Source: Roseburia sp. (lineage in GTDB: Bacteria > Bacillota > Clostridia > Lachnospirales > Lachnospiraceae). Taken from it: a stretch of DNA of 9,342 bases. The stretch lies in the NCBI GenBank assembly GCA_030844625.1, contig JAUUNJ010000077.1, forward strand, positions 1 to 9,342. The letters are read 5' to 3'. Each line of letters starts with the position of its first letter. Position 1 is the first letter of the stretch. Under the pieces are notes generated by a model that was not told where the DNA came from, did no database searches, and worked only from the letters and a program-made list of their open reading frames with translations. Positions 1-6,729 of this stretch are shown here, in pieces. The translations under genes and the position numbers were made by a program.

Positions 1-507
1 CTGCTTCTTACTGAAAAGTGGCTGCCCTCTGTACCATATCTTAGAATTTTTTGTTTTACTTATGTACTTCAACCAATACAGACGGCAAATTTAAATGCAA
101 TTAAAGCAATGGGGCGGAGTGATTTGTTTTTAAAACTTGAAATTATCAAGAAATGTATTGGATTAATAATATTGATGATAGCGATGCAATTTGGTGTACT
201 GGCAATTGCCATGAGTCTTTTGTTATATACTGTTTTTGCAAGTATTTTAAATGCATCTCCGAATAAAAAACTGCTTAATTACAGTTATTTGGAACAGATT
301 AGAGATATTCTCCCATCAATTTTCTTATCGTGTATTATGGGGGGCATTATATATCCGATTTCACTGCTTAATTGTAATTACATAATTGTAATGATTTTAC
401 AGATTTTAGCAGGAGCAGCTATTTATGGAGCAGGATCAGTGTTATTTAAAATGGACTCTTTTTATTATATATTAGACACAGCGAAACAAATGTTTAGAAA
501 GAAATAA
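1..507 (+). CDS. Wzx/TuaB-type polysaccharide flippase, C-terminal part (5' truncated by window)
   Basis: The reading frame is open from base 1 to a TAA at 505-507, giving 168 visible residues. The ATG at 109 is an internal Met, because the frame continues upstream with family-like sequence (LLLTEKWLPSVPYLRIFCF, then PIQTANLNAIKAMGRSD). That pattern, a Trp-Leu-Pro segment, a hydrophobic helix, then a short 'N.NAI.A.GRSD' loop, is typical of the C-terminal half of WzxC/TuaB-like members of the MOP/MATE exporter superfamily. Several hydrophobic helices follow (about residues 50-80, 102-117 and 122-145), and the protein ends in a basic tail (FRKK). Members flip undecaprenyl-linked glycan repeat units from the inner to the outer face of the cytoplasmic membrane. 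Its place at the head of this run marks the region as a surface-glycan export locus. The next gene starts 22 bases later. The exact glycan is not visible; the family call is strong. Confidence 0.9.
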   Translation: MLLTEKWLPSVPYLRIFCFTYVLQPIQTANLNAIKAMGRSDLFLKLEIIKKCIGLIILMIAMQFGVLAIAMSLLLYTVFASILNASPNKKLLNYSYLEQIRDILPSIFLSCIMGGIIYPISLLNCNYIIVMILQILAGAAIYGAGSVLFKMDSFYYILDTAKQMFRKK

Positions 508-520
508 TTATTAAAATACG

Positions 521-526
521 AAGGGA
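521..526 (+). promoter_or_regulatory. ribosome binding site AAGGGA that affects the start choice of the first acyltransferase
   Basis: AAGGGA ends 3 bases before the ATG at 530 but 9 bases before the in-frame ATG at 536. The second spacing is nearer the usual optimum, so translation may begin at 536, making the protein two residues shorter. An in-frame stop at 512-514 rules out an earlier start. Confidence 0.6.
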
Positions 527-529
527 AAC

Positions 530-1552
530 ATGTCAATGGATATTGTATTATGCTTAGTCGCTATTATATGTACTTATAGAATTAAGTTTGCATCAGAATG
601 GCATTCAGATTATATGAGTAAAGAAAAAACAACGGCAATTAATGGGATTTTTGTTTTGTTCGTTTTTTTTAGACATTTCACACAATATATCGAATATGGA
701 TCGTATGATGCAATTTTTCAACGAGTAGATAGTTGGTTGGGACAGTTAATCGTTGTGTCGTTTTTCTTTTATTCTGGGTATGGAGGGATGGTTTCTATTG
801 TAAAAAAGGGGGAGGATTATATTCATACAATGCCCAAGAAACGAATTTTCCGTGTATGGTATCATTTTGCAATCGCTGTTGCAATGTTTGCTGTAGTAAA
901 CGTAATTATGAAAAATTCATATGACTTTAAAGTGATTGCTTTATCCTTTACTGGCTGGGAGTCTATTGGTAATAGTAATTGGTATATATTCGCAATATTA
1001 TTTATGTATATCGTAACTTATATGGCATTTAGAATATTTAAGACGAATCATTTGAGTGCACTTATCATGGTTGTAGTTTCTTGTGGAATTTATATATTGC
1101 TGTTACATGGATTACAGAAAGGAGACTGGTGGTATAATACTATCATAAGTTATCCGGCGGGAATGTTTTATGCAAAATACAAGAATAAGATAGAAAGTAT
1201 TGTTTGGAAGAGTAAATATATATATTTAGCTTTTATTGGAGCAGTGATAGGTATAGGAATGCTAGCATTTTCTTTTTGTTATAAATTTATAATGTATGAG
1301 TGTTTGTGTATTGCATTTATATCATTCATTGTATTGTTGACAATGAAAATTTCTATTAAGAATGAGATACTAGAATTTTTGGGAAGATATACATTTGAAA
1401 TATATGTTTTACAGAGAATTCCTATGATTCTTTTTAAAGATATAATAAATAATACATATGTATATTTTTGTCTGTGCCTTTTAGTAACAATTATCATAGC
1501 TATGTTGTTTAAAAAAATAACACATCGATTAGATTCAGTATTTATAAAATAA
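530..1552 (+). CDS. acyltransferase family 3 membrane protein (first of three)
   Basis: This 340-residue, highly hydrophobic protein has about ten predicted membrane segments and the pattern of the acyltransferase-3 family (OafA/WecH/NolL-like), which usually moves acetyl or other short acyl groups onto sugar hydroxyls of exported glycans. Visible landmarks are a first helix with a conserved-type His (FVLFVFFRHF, His49), the second-helix motif FFFYSGYG (about 78-85), a basic cytoplasmic stretch after it (PKKRIFRVWYH) and 'SNWYIFAILFMY' near residue 150, matching the family's 'LWFL' segment. The usual Asp before the catalytic His is Asn38 here. The C-terminus (FLGRYTFEIYVLQRIPMILF) matches the family's last helices ('YS..IYL.H'), with Gln where His is common. 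Two starts are possible: Met1 at 530 lies only about 4 bases from the AAGGGA site, while Met3 at 536 is better spaced. The coding DNA is visibly more AT-rich than the next two genes. Substrate unknown. Confidence 0.85.
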   Translation: MSMDIVLCLVAIICTYRIKFASEWHSDYMSKEKTTAINGIFVLFVFFRHFTQYIEYGSYDAIFQRVDSWLGQLIVVSFFFYSGYGGMVSIVKKGEDYIHTMPKKRIFRVWYHFAIAVAMFAVVNVIMKNSYDFKVIALSFTGWESIGNSNWYIFAILFMYIVTYMAFRIFKTNHLSALIMVVVSCGIYILLLHGLQKGDWWYNTIISYPAGMFYAKYKNKIESIVWKSKYIYLAFIGAVIGIGMLAFSFCYKFIMYECLCIAFISFIVLLTMKISIKNEILEFLGRYTFEIYVLQRIPMILFKDIINNTYVYFCLCLLVTIIIAMLFKKITHRLDSVFIK

Positions 1553-1570
1553 ATATAAAGGAGAATTTAT

Positions 1571-2605
1571 ATGGTAGTGAATGAAAAGACGCTTCAGGCT
1601 GTAAAACCGTTACGGGAAGCATTTGCCGGAGTCACGGTACTGATAACCGGGGCAACCGGAATGATAGGTCAAAATTTAGTTGCTCTATTATTGGCAATGA
1701 ATGATGAATTAAATACACACATGCATCTGGTTGCACATGCAAGAAATAAAGCGAAAGCGGACAAGTTGTTCAAAATGTATAGTGACAGGGCAGATTTTGA
1801 AGTGGTAATCAGTGATGTAAAAGAATTAAAAGTTGAAAGAAGCGTAGATTATATGATTCATACAGCTGGAGTAACCGGGGGGAGTAAACAGCATATCGAC
1901 TTCCCGATGCGAACGATTTCTACAGCACTGGATGGAACGAAAAATGTTTTGGATCTGGCAGTAGAAAAAAAATGTAAGGGAGTAGTTTATCTTTCCTCTC
2001 TTGAAGTGTATGGAAATAGCGGACTTTTGTCGAAAGATATTTATGAAACAGATGGAGGGTATATTGATCCTACCAATGTTCGCAGCAGTTATTCGGAAAG
2101 TAAGCGTATGTGCGAGTGTATGTGTGCATCTTATACAAAGCAATTTGGTATACCAACATATATCGCAAGACTGACTGCCACATTTGGATATGGAGTAACA
2201 TATACAGACAACAGGGTGTTTGCACAGTTTGCGAGAAGTGTGATTGAGAAGAAAGACATTGTTCTGAAATCCACAGGCGAGACAGTTAGAAATTATTGTG
2301 ATGCAGAGGATGCGGCAACAGCCATTTTAATGCTGCTTGTCAGAGGAACTGCAGGACAGGCTTATAATATTGCAAATATGGAAACGGATATTTCCATAAA
2401 GGATTTGGCAGAAAAGTTTATTGAAGGATTTCCGGAGAGTAATATTTCATTAAAGTTTGATTTGAAAGAAGATGCAGCAAAGTTAGGATATAATGGCATA
2501 ATGCGCAATGTGTTAAATTCGGAAAAACTTATGAGTTTAGGATGGAAACCAATATTCAGTATGCAGGATATGATAAAGAGGCTGGTTGATACGATGAGTA
2601 TGTAA
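1571..2605 (+). CDS. extended SDR NAD-dependent epimerase/dehydratase
   Basis: This 344-residue soluble enzyme belongs to the extended short-chain dehydrogenase/reductase group that acts on nucleotide sugars (epimerases, 4,6-dehydratases, decarboxylases, reductases). A 20-residue lead precedes the first Rossmann strand (VTVLITGATGMIG), whose GxxGxxG is Gly27, Gly30 and Gly33. Further landmarks are an acidic SDVKEL near 81-86 (cofactor adenine pocket), HTAG at 97-100, the YLSSLEVYG strand with Ser142/Ser143, and the catalytic pair Tyr174/Lys178 in YSESK. The substrate-side motif RNYCDAEDAA (240-249) corresponds to the family's 'R.Y.HV.D.A'. The length is normal and no catalytic residue is missing. 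The start has an AAAGGAGA site about 6-7 bases upstream. Which sugar or polyol nucleotide it uses cannot be read from the sequence. SDRs of this look often sit with cytidylyltransferases in clostridial glycan loci, so a CDP-linked substrate is possible, but that is inference. Confidence 0.92.
   Translation: MVVNEKTLQAVKPLREAFAGVTVLITGATGMIGQNLVALLLAMNDELNTHMHLVAHARNKAKADKLFKMYSDRADFEVVISDVKELKVERSVDYMIHTAGVTGGSKQHIDFPMRTISTALDGTKNVLDLAVEKKCKGVVYLSSLEVYGNSGLLSKDIYETDGGYIDPTNVRSSYSESKRMCECMCASYTKQFGIPTYIARLTATFGYGVTYTDNRVFAQFARSVIEKKDIVLKSTGETVRNYCDAEDAATAILMLLVRGTAGQAYNIANMETDISIKDLAEKFIEGFPESNISLKFDLKEDAAKLGYNGIMRNVLNSEKLMSLGWKPIFSMQDMIKRLVDTMSM
1965..1972 (+). repeat. A8 homopolymer inside the epimerase gene
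   Basis: A run of eight A residues spans codons GAA AAA AAA (about residues 132-134). A one-base slip here would truncate the epimerase around 40% of its length. Runs of this size are common in AT-rich genomes, so this is noted only as a possible slippage site. Confidence 0.35.
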
Positions 2606-2662
2606 GATGGTAACTGATAGAGAAATGAATGGAAAAATACGATATAGTATAAGGAGAAGATT
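2606..2662 (+). other. longest intergenic spacer (57 bases), no clear promoter or terminator
   Basis: The spacer between the epimerase and ATP-grasp genes contains a TATAGTAT stretch near 2643-2650 but no matching -35 box at proper distance. It has no GC-rich hairpin followed by T residues. It ends with the AAGGAGA ribosome binding site of the ATP-grasp gene. I read it as a plain intra-operon spacer. Confidence 0.5.
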
Positions 2663-3787
2663 ATGAGTGTTTTTGGAAAGATAATTGATTCTGTCCGCAT
2701 GACAAGATGGGAGAAGGCACAATACAAAGCAAAGAATGCATCGGCACACGAATGGCTGGCTCAAAACCCACAGCCGGAATTGACGAAAGATGAAGTAAAG
2801 GAAATTGATGAGTATTGGGCTAAATATGGAATTAAATTTAAAGATTATTGTTGGTTTCAATGGTACTATGGCATTAGTGGAATAAAAAGTCCACGTTTTA
2901 TTCCAAATGATGTCTATGCTTATATTGTTTGGCCGTACTATGACAACGAGGGATTTCGGCACGCATGGAAAGATAAAAATTTCTTTGAGAGATTTTTACC
3001 TGATGTGACTTTTCCTAATACAATTCTCCGAAGGATTCATGGTAGGTTTTACGATTCGGCAGGTTCGTTTATCTCTGACAATGATATAGAAGCAATTACA
3101 AAAATCCTGGTGCCAAGAAAAGAAGTGATTGTAAAGGATGCATGGGATACCGGAGAAGGACGGGGAGTAACAAAGTATCATATTAAGAACGAAAATGATG
3201 TGAAAGCAATGCTTAAGGACTGGAGCTCAGATAATTTCTTAGTGCAGGAAGTTATTAAACAGCATCAATTCTTTGCTCAATTCAATGAATCCTCAGTCAA
3301 TATGCTGCGCATAAACTCATGGTTCCATGATGGAAAGGTTGAAATTGTTTCGCCGGTTCTTCGTATGGGGATGCCGGGATTTGCTACGGATGTATGTTTT
3401 ATTGACGGTGTGGAGATTGTCCGGGCTGTTGGTATTACTTTAGACGGACATTTAAGACGGGATATAGTAGCATTGGATGGAAAAAAACAACCTGTTAATG
3501 AGGTGATTGAGAATCCGGACGAAAAGGTACCATGCTGGGATGAAATTATTCGTATTATTAAAGAGAACGCAGTAAAGCTTCCGCATTTTGATGTAATCGG
3601 ATGGGACTTTACTGTTACAACTGACGAAAAACCGGTTTGTATAGAATATAATATACAACGTCCGAGTACTGTTTTATGCCAGCCTAATAATGGACCTTTT
3701 TTTGAAGAATATACAGATAATGTATTAGATTTTTTACGAGATGATAAGAATCAGGAAAAATATATTCCTAAATGGCTGCGCAGATAA
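2663..3787 (+). CDS. sugar-transfer-associated ATP-grasp protein
   Basis: This 374-residue soluble protein matches the 'sugar-transfer associated ATP-grasp' family (Pfam ATPgrasp_ST), found in polysaccharide loci and predicted to form an amide, ester or peptide bond using ATP. After an N-terminal helical region (1-75) comes KSPRFIPNDVYAYIVWPYYD, then the ATP-grasp core. The phosphate-contacting Lys158 and Gly-rich loop lie in VIVKDAWDTGEGRGV (155-169), the nucleotide-binding Glu196 in FLVQEVI, the Arg in NMLRINSW (213-220), and the metal ligands Asp315, Glu328 and Asn330 in GWDFT and CIEYNIQRP. All expected ATP/Mg residues appear intact. The start follows AAGGAGA by 5 bases, after a 57-base spacer, the largest gap in the window. 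The permease gene begins 15 bases downstream. Acceptor and donor are unknown; one reasonable inference is ligation of an amino acid or amine to a glycan acid group, since a permease follows. Confidence 0.86.
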   Translation: MSVFGKIIDSVRMTRWEKAQYKAKNASAHEWLAQNPQPELTKDEVKEIDEYWAKYGIKFKDYCWFQWYYGISGIKSPRFIPNDVYAYIVWPYYDNEGFRHAWKDKNFFERFLPDVTFPNTILRRIHGRFYDSAGSFISDNDIEAITKILVPRKEVIVKDAWDTGEGRGVTKYHIKNENDVKAMLKDWSSDNFLVQEVIKQHQFFAQFNESSVNMLRINSWFHDGKVEIVSPVLRMGMPGFATDVCFIDGVEIVRAVGITLDGHLRRDIVALDGKKQPVNEVIENPDEKVPCWDEIIRIIKENAVKLPHFDVIGWDFTVTTDEKPVCIEYNIQRPSTVLCQPNNGPFFEEYTDNVLDFLRDDKNQEKYIPKWLRR

Positions 3788-3802
3788 AAGATTGGAGAGT
3801 AA

Positions 3803-5215
3803 ATGAATACAAAATTTGAAAGAGTTCTAAAAACGAGAGATATCTTAGCAATTGCATTCGGAGCTATGATTGGCTGGGGCTGGGTTATTAATTCAGGCGA
3901 TTGGCTGATGAATGCCGGTTTAGTGGGATCAATCATTGCATTTCTGATAGGAGGAGTAATGGTACTGTTTGTCGGTCTGGTCTATGCGGAATTGACAGCA
4001 GCAATGCCACAGTGTGGAGGAGAACACGTATTTAGTTATAGAGCATATGGCGCGACAGGTTCCTTTGTATGTACATGGAGTATAATTCTTGGTTATGTAG
4101 CGACTGCGGCGTTTGAGTCAGCAGCATTTCCCACAGTCATTAAATATCTGGTTGGAGATAACTTTAACTTTGGTTTAATGTATTATGTAGGGGAAACACC
4201 AATTTACGCATCGTATGTGGTTGTCGGTGTGCTGTTTTCACTTTTGATAACATACATAAACATTAAAGGAATAAAAACATCTGCTATGGTTCAAAAGATT
4301 CTCACGTTAATAATATTATGCGCCGGACTATTGTTGATTGGAGCATCTGTTGTGAGAGGTGACACAACAAATTTGGCGTCAAATTTATTTGCCGGTTCGG
4401 GACTTACAGAGAAGACTTCACTTGGCGGGATTTTAACGGTAGCATGTATGACACCGTTTTTGTTTATCGGGTTTGATGTAATTCCACAGGCGGCTGAAGA
4501 AATTAACATTGCTTATAAAAAGATAGGGCGGATTATGCTGCTTTCTATCGGAATGGCACTCTTATTTTATCTGGCTGTGGTATTTGCAATTGCATATATT
4601 CTTCCAATTGTGGAAATAGAGGATTCTATGAATAGTGGATTGGTATCTGCTGATGCCATGGCAAAAGCATTTAACAGCAGTGCAATGGGGAATGTACTGA
4701 TTATTGGAGGTATGTGTGGAATTGTAACAAGTTGGAATGCGTTTTTACTAGGTGGAAGCAGGGCACTTTATTCCATGGCAGAGTCTCGTATGTTACCTGT
4801 TATTTTTTCAAAATTAAACAAAAATAAGACACCGGTATTTGCAATTATCCTGTGCGGAATCGCTTGTGCACTTGCTCCGTTTTTTGGGAAACCGGTTTTA
4901 ATATGGCTTGTAGACTCGGCAAGTTTTGGGTGTAGTGTGGCATATTTTATGGTATCGATATCTTTCCTGATTCTTAGAAAAAGAGAACCGGAATTAGAGA
5001 GACCGTATCGGCTGAAGCATGGTACATTTGTTGGAATTGCGGCAATGATTACTTCAGGATTTTTAATGATATTATATGTGGTTCCATTATCATTTTCCAG
5101 TAGTGCTTTAGTATGGCAGGAATGGATTGTTGTAGGAGCCTGGATCTGTCTGGGAGTTATATTCTATGCATTTACAAAAATAAAATATGGTAGTAAGTTT
5201 GGAGAGAAAAGATGA
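3803..5215 (+). CDS. APC-superfamily amino acid/amine permease
   Basis: This 470-residue polytopic membrane protein has about twelve hydrophobic segments and the hallmarks of the amino acid-polyamine-organocation transporter superfamily. The unwound first helix carries GAMIGWGW (20-27). YAELTAAMP (61-69) closes helix 2, a family signature, and FIGFDVIPQAAEEI (221-234) matches the broken helix 6 and its cytoplasmic end. Length is normal. Such proteins import amino acids, ethanolamine-like amines or polyamines with a proton or sodium ion. GGAGAG 4 bases upstream of the ATG supports this start. Its stop overlaps the start of the cytidylyltransferase gene as ATGA, so the two are probably translated together. 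This is an unusual neighbour inside a glycan locus and suggests that the transported solute feeds the pathway, as the choline permease LicB does in lic1 loci, although LicB is from another family. The substrate cannot be assigned by eye. Confidence 0.94.
   Translation: MNTKFERVLKTRDILAIAFGAMIGWGWVINSGDWLMNAGLVGSIIAFLIGGVMVLFVGLVYAELTAAMPQCGGEHVFSYRAYGATGSFVCTWSIILGYVATAAFESAAFPTVIKYLVGDNFNFGLMYYVGETPIYASYVVVGVLFSLLITYINIKGIKTSAMVQKILTLIILCAGLLLIGASVVRGDTTNLASNLFAGSGLTEKTSLGGILTVACMTPFLFIGFDVIPQAAEEINIAYKKIGRIMLLSIGMALLFYLAVVFAIAYILPIVEIEDSMNSGLVSADAMAKAFNSSAMGNVLIIGGMCGIVTSWNAFLLGGSRALYSMAESRMLPVIFSKLNKNKTPVFAIILCGIACALAPFFGKPVLIWLVDSASFGCSVAYFMVSISFLILRKREPELERPYRLKHGTFVGIAAMITSGFLMILYVVPLSFSSSALVWQEWIVVGAWICLGVIFYAFTKIKYGSKFGEKR
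5201..5215 (+). promoter_or_regulatory. ATGA stop-start overlap with internal ribosome binding site (permease/cytidylyltransferase)
   Basis: GGAGAG at 5201-5206, inside the last codons of the permease, is 5 bases from the ATG at 5212. The permease TGA (5213-5215) overlaps that ATG in the sequence ATGA. This is a classic arrangement for translational coupling and suggests the two proteins are made in matched amounts. Confidence 0.85.
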
Positions 5216-5655
5216 AAAAATACAAGGTAGGTTTTACGGTAGGTACATACGATTTATTTCATGTAGGGCATTTGAATTTGTTTCGTGAGGCTAAGAAATA
5301 TTGTGAACATTTGATTGTAGGTGTTCATTCCGACGAATGGGTAATGCATTGTAAGAATAGGGCGACAGTAATTTCTTATGAAGATCGTGCAGAAATTGTT
5401 GGAGCAATTCGATATGTAGATGAAGTGGTAAAAAATGAGACGCGCAGTAAGATGGAGGCTTGGGAAAATTATCATTTTGATGTGGCATTTATTGGAGATG
5501 ATTGGAAGGGGACAGAAGTTTGGAATAAGATTGAAGCTGAACTGAAGGCAGTTGGGTGTGATGTGGTATACATACCTTACACCAAAGGTGTTTCAACAAC
5601 ACAGATTCGTGAGCAGCTTAAAGATCAGTCTACGCAAAAAAAAGAAAAAAAGTAA
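5212..5655 (+). CDS. TagD-like cytidylyltransferase (glycerol-3-phosphate cytidylyltransferase family)
   Basis: This 147-residue protein is in the small nucleotidyltransferase family of TagD/TarD and choline- and ethanolamine-phosphate cytidylyltransferases, which join CTP and a phosphorylated alcohol to give a CDP-alcohol plus pyrophosphate in the cytoplasm. It has GTYDLFHVGH (11-20) with the HxGH signature (His17, His20), SYEDR (55-59, including Arg59), IRYVDEVV (66-73), FIGDDWKG (93-100) and YTKGVSTTQIR (123-133), aligning along its whole length with TagD. One signature residue differs: TagD's RTEGISTT has Arg where this protein has Tyr123, so glycerol-3-phosphate should not be assumed as substrate. 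A lysine-rich tail (STQKKEKK) makes it longer than the roughly 130-residue TagD. It overlaps the permease by 4 bases and ends 2 bases before the next gene. No kinase for making the phospho-alcohol is visible in the window. Confidence 0.93.
   Translation: MKKYKVGFTVGTYDLFHVGHLNLFREAKKYCEHLIVGVHSDEWVMHCKNRATVISYEDRAEIVGAIRYVDEVVKNETRSKMEAWENYHFDVAFIGDDWKGTEVWNKIEAELKAVGCDVVYIPYTKGVSTTQIREQLKDQSTQKKEKK
5636..5652 (+). repeat. A8-G-A7-G tract at the end of the cytidylyltransferase gene, a possible slippage/frameshift site
   Basis: Eight A residues (5636-5643), a G, seven A residues (5645-5651) and a G immediately precede the TAA at 5653. The codons are CAA AAA AAA GAA AAA AAG TAA. The -1 frame is open from 5622 through the tract and runs without a stop (AGA AAA AAA GTA ATT ATG) into the acyltransferase start at 5658. 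A -1 ribosomal slip, or one added A by polymerase slippage, would therefore make a cytidylyltransferase-acyltransferase fusion. The tract also takes the place of a clear Shine-Dalgarno site for the next gene. Whether slippage happens is unknown. Confidence 0.5.
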
Positions 5656-5657
5656 TT

Positions 5658-6707
5658 ATGGAAAAAGAAGTAAGTTCACCGGGAAGAAAAAGAGTTGAAT
5701 ACATAGATATTGCAAAAGCATTTGCCATATTTCTGGTTTTACTCGGTCATACAGTTGATTCAGGTACTGCGTGTAAGAATGTTTTGTATTCTTTTCATAT
5801 GCCGCTATTTTTTCTTTTATCCGGTATGGTAATTAATAGGAAAAAATATTATGGAATAAAATCTACATGGGTTCCTTTTCTACGTAAAAAGTTTTTTTCG
5901 TTGTTAATACCATATTTAATTTGGGGATGCATTTATGCATCGTTTTCCTTTAAGAATTTGGTGTTCATTGCATATGGTTCAAGAGAGACTCTTGGCTGTG
6001 CAGGTTCCCTGACGTCATTATGGTTTATTCCTGTACTTATTTTGGCAAGTTTGTTGTCTGAATTATTTTTTTATTGTTCGGAGAAGATAAGAGTTAACAG
6101 AAACTTGTTAATCGTAATAACTTGCCTATGTTTGTCAATTGTTGGATTTACGTTACCTCACTGGGGCAAATATGGTGATCCTTGGGGTATAGACATTGCT
6201 TTCGTAGCAGCAGTGTTTATTCTTTTGGGTTATCTGCTCCGTCCGATCGGAGATATCTTAGAAAGGAAACATTTTTTACTACAGATACTTGTACTTATAT
6301 TGTCAGCTATTGTTTTTATTATAGGAATCCGCTATAACATCACTTCGACAGGATATGTATTGATGGCAAATGCAATTTATGGAAATTATGCAATGTTTTT
6401 ATTGAATGCAGTGGCAGGCAGTTTGATTGTAATATTATTTTCTGCTATGGTTAGTAGATTACATTTCAATAAAAAGTTTTTGTTTTATATAGGTCAAAAT
6501 ACACTTGGAATTTTTATTGTTCATAAGCCTTTGGTAGAACTTGGACGATTACTGGCTGCCAGGATGGGAATGAATTATAATAATATAATGCTTGCATTGA
6601 CAATTACGATTATAAGCATGATTTGTGCATGCATTATTATAAAAATAATAAGTAATTTTGCACCGGAACTGTTGGGAAAAGAGACGAGATATAAAGAAAT
6701 ATCATGA
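5658..6707 (+). CDS. acyltransferase family 3 membrane protein (second; WecH/NolL-like O-acetylase)
   Basis: This is the most canonical of the three acyltransferase-3 proteins: 349 residues with about ten membrane segments. RVEYIDIAKAFAIFLVLLGH holds the family's Asp17 and catalytic-type His31, followed by SFHMPLFFLLSG (45-56), the usual second motif, then a basic cytoplasmic loop, 'SLWFIPVL' near residues 114-121 and a late GQNTLGIFIVHKPLV segment with the expected His. It resembles fucose 4-O-acetylase/WecH-type enzymes that O-acetylate lipid-linked or nascent glycan, probably with acetyl-CoA as donor. The ATG is 2 bases after the cytidylyltransferase stop. Only the A-rich AAAAGAAAAAAAG stretch precedes it, so it probably depends on re-initiation by ribosomes finishing the upstream gene. 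The next gene begins 22 bases after its TGA. The acceptor sugar is unknown. Confidence 0.92.
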   Translation: MEKEVSSPGRKRVEYIDIAKAFAIFLVLLGHTVDSGTACKNVLYSFHMPLFFLLSGMVINRKKYYGIKSTWVPFLRKKFFSLLIPYLIWGCIYASFSFKNLVFIAYGSRETLGCAGSLTSLWFIPVLILASLLSELFFYCSEKIRVNRNLLIVITCLCLSIVGFTLPHWGKYGDPWGIDIAFVAAVFILLGYLLRPIGDILERKHFLLQILVLILSAIVFIIGIRYNITSTGYVLMANAIYGNYAMFLLNAVAGSLIVILFSAMVSRLHFNKKFLFYIGQNTLGIFIVHKPLVELGRLLAARMGMNYNNIMLALTITIISMICACIIIKIISNFAPELLGKETRYKEIS

Positions 6708-6729
6708 AAGTGATTTGGGAGAATAAAGA

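Noticed and set aside
109..507. ATG at 109 as a true gene start
   Set aside because: The same frame is open to base 1 and encodes flippase-like residues upstream, so the ATG is internal to a gene cut by the window edge.
733..924. Plus-strand 63-codon open frame inside the first acyltransferase
   Set aside because: It is an out-of-frame shadow with a Cys-rich, low-sense translation and no ribosome binding site.
1279..1497. Minus-strand open frame of 72 codons
   Set aside because: It is fully inside the first acyltransferase gene on the opposite strand, with no ribosome binding site or protein-like pattern. The other minus-strand frames (for example 1826-2143, 2362-2727, 2537-2962, 8916-9191) were dropped for the same reason.
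2641..2662. TATAGTAT near 2643-2650 as a -10 box for an internal promoter
   Set aside because: No matching -35 element lies 16-18 bases upstream, and AT-rich spacers give such matches by chance.
3629..3638. Perfect palindrome AAACCGGTTT, repeated at 4889-4898, considered as an operator or recognition site
   Set aside because: Both copies lie inside confidently called coding sequence (ATP-grasp and permease), fit the codons there (Lys-Pro-Val) and have no promoter nearby, so they are more likely codon coincidence.
5212..5655. Calling the cytidylyltransferase a bona fide tagD for wall teichoic acid
   Set aside because: The signature Arg is replaced by Tyr and no TagB, TagF or other glycerol-phosphate polymerase gene is present in the window.
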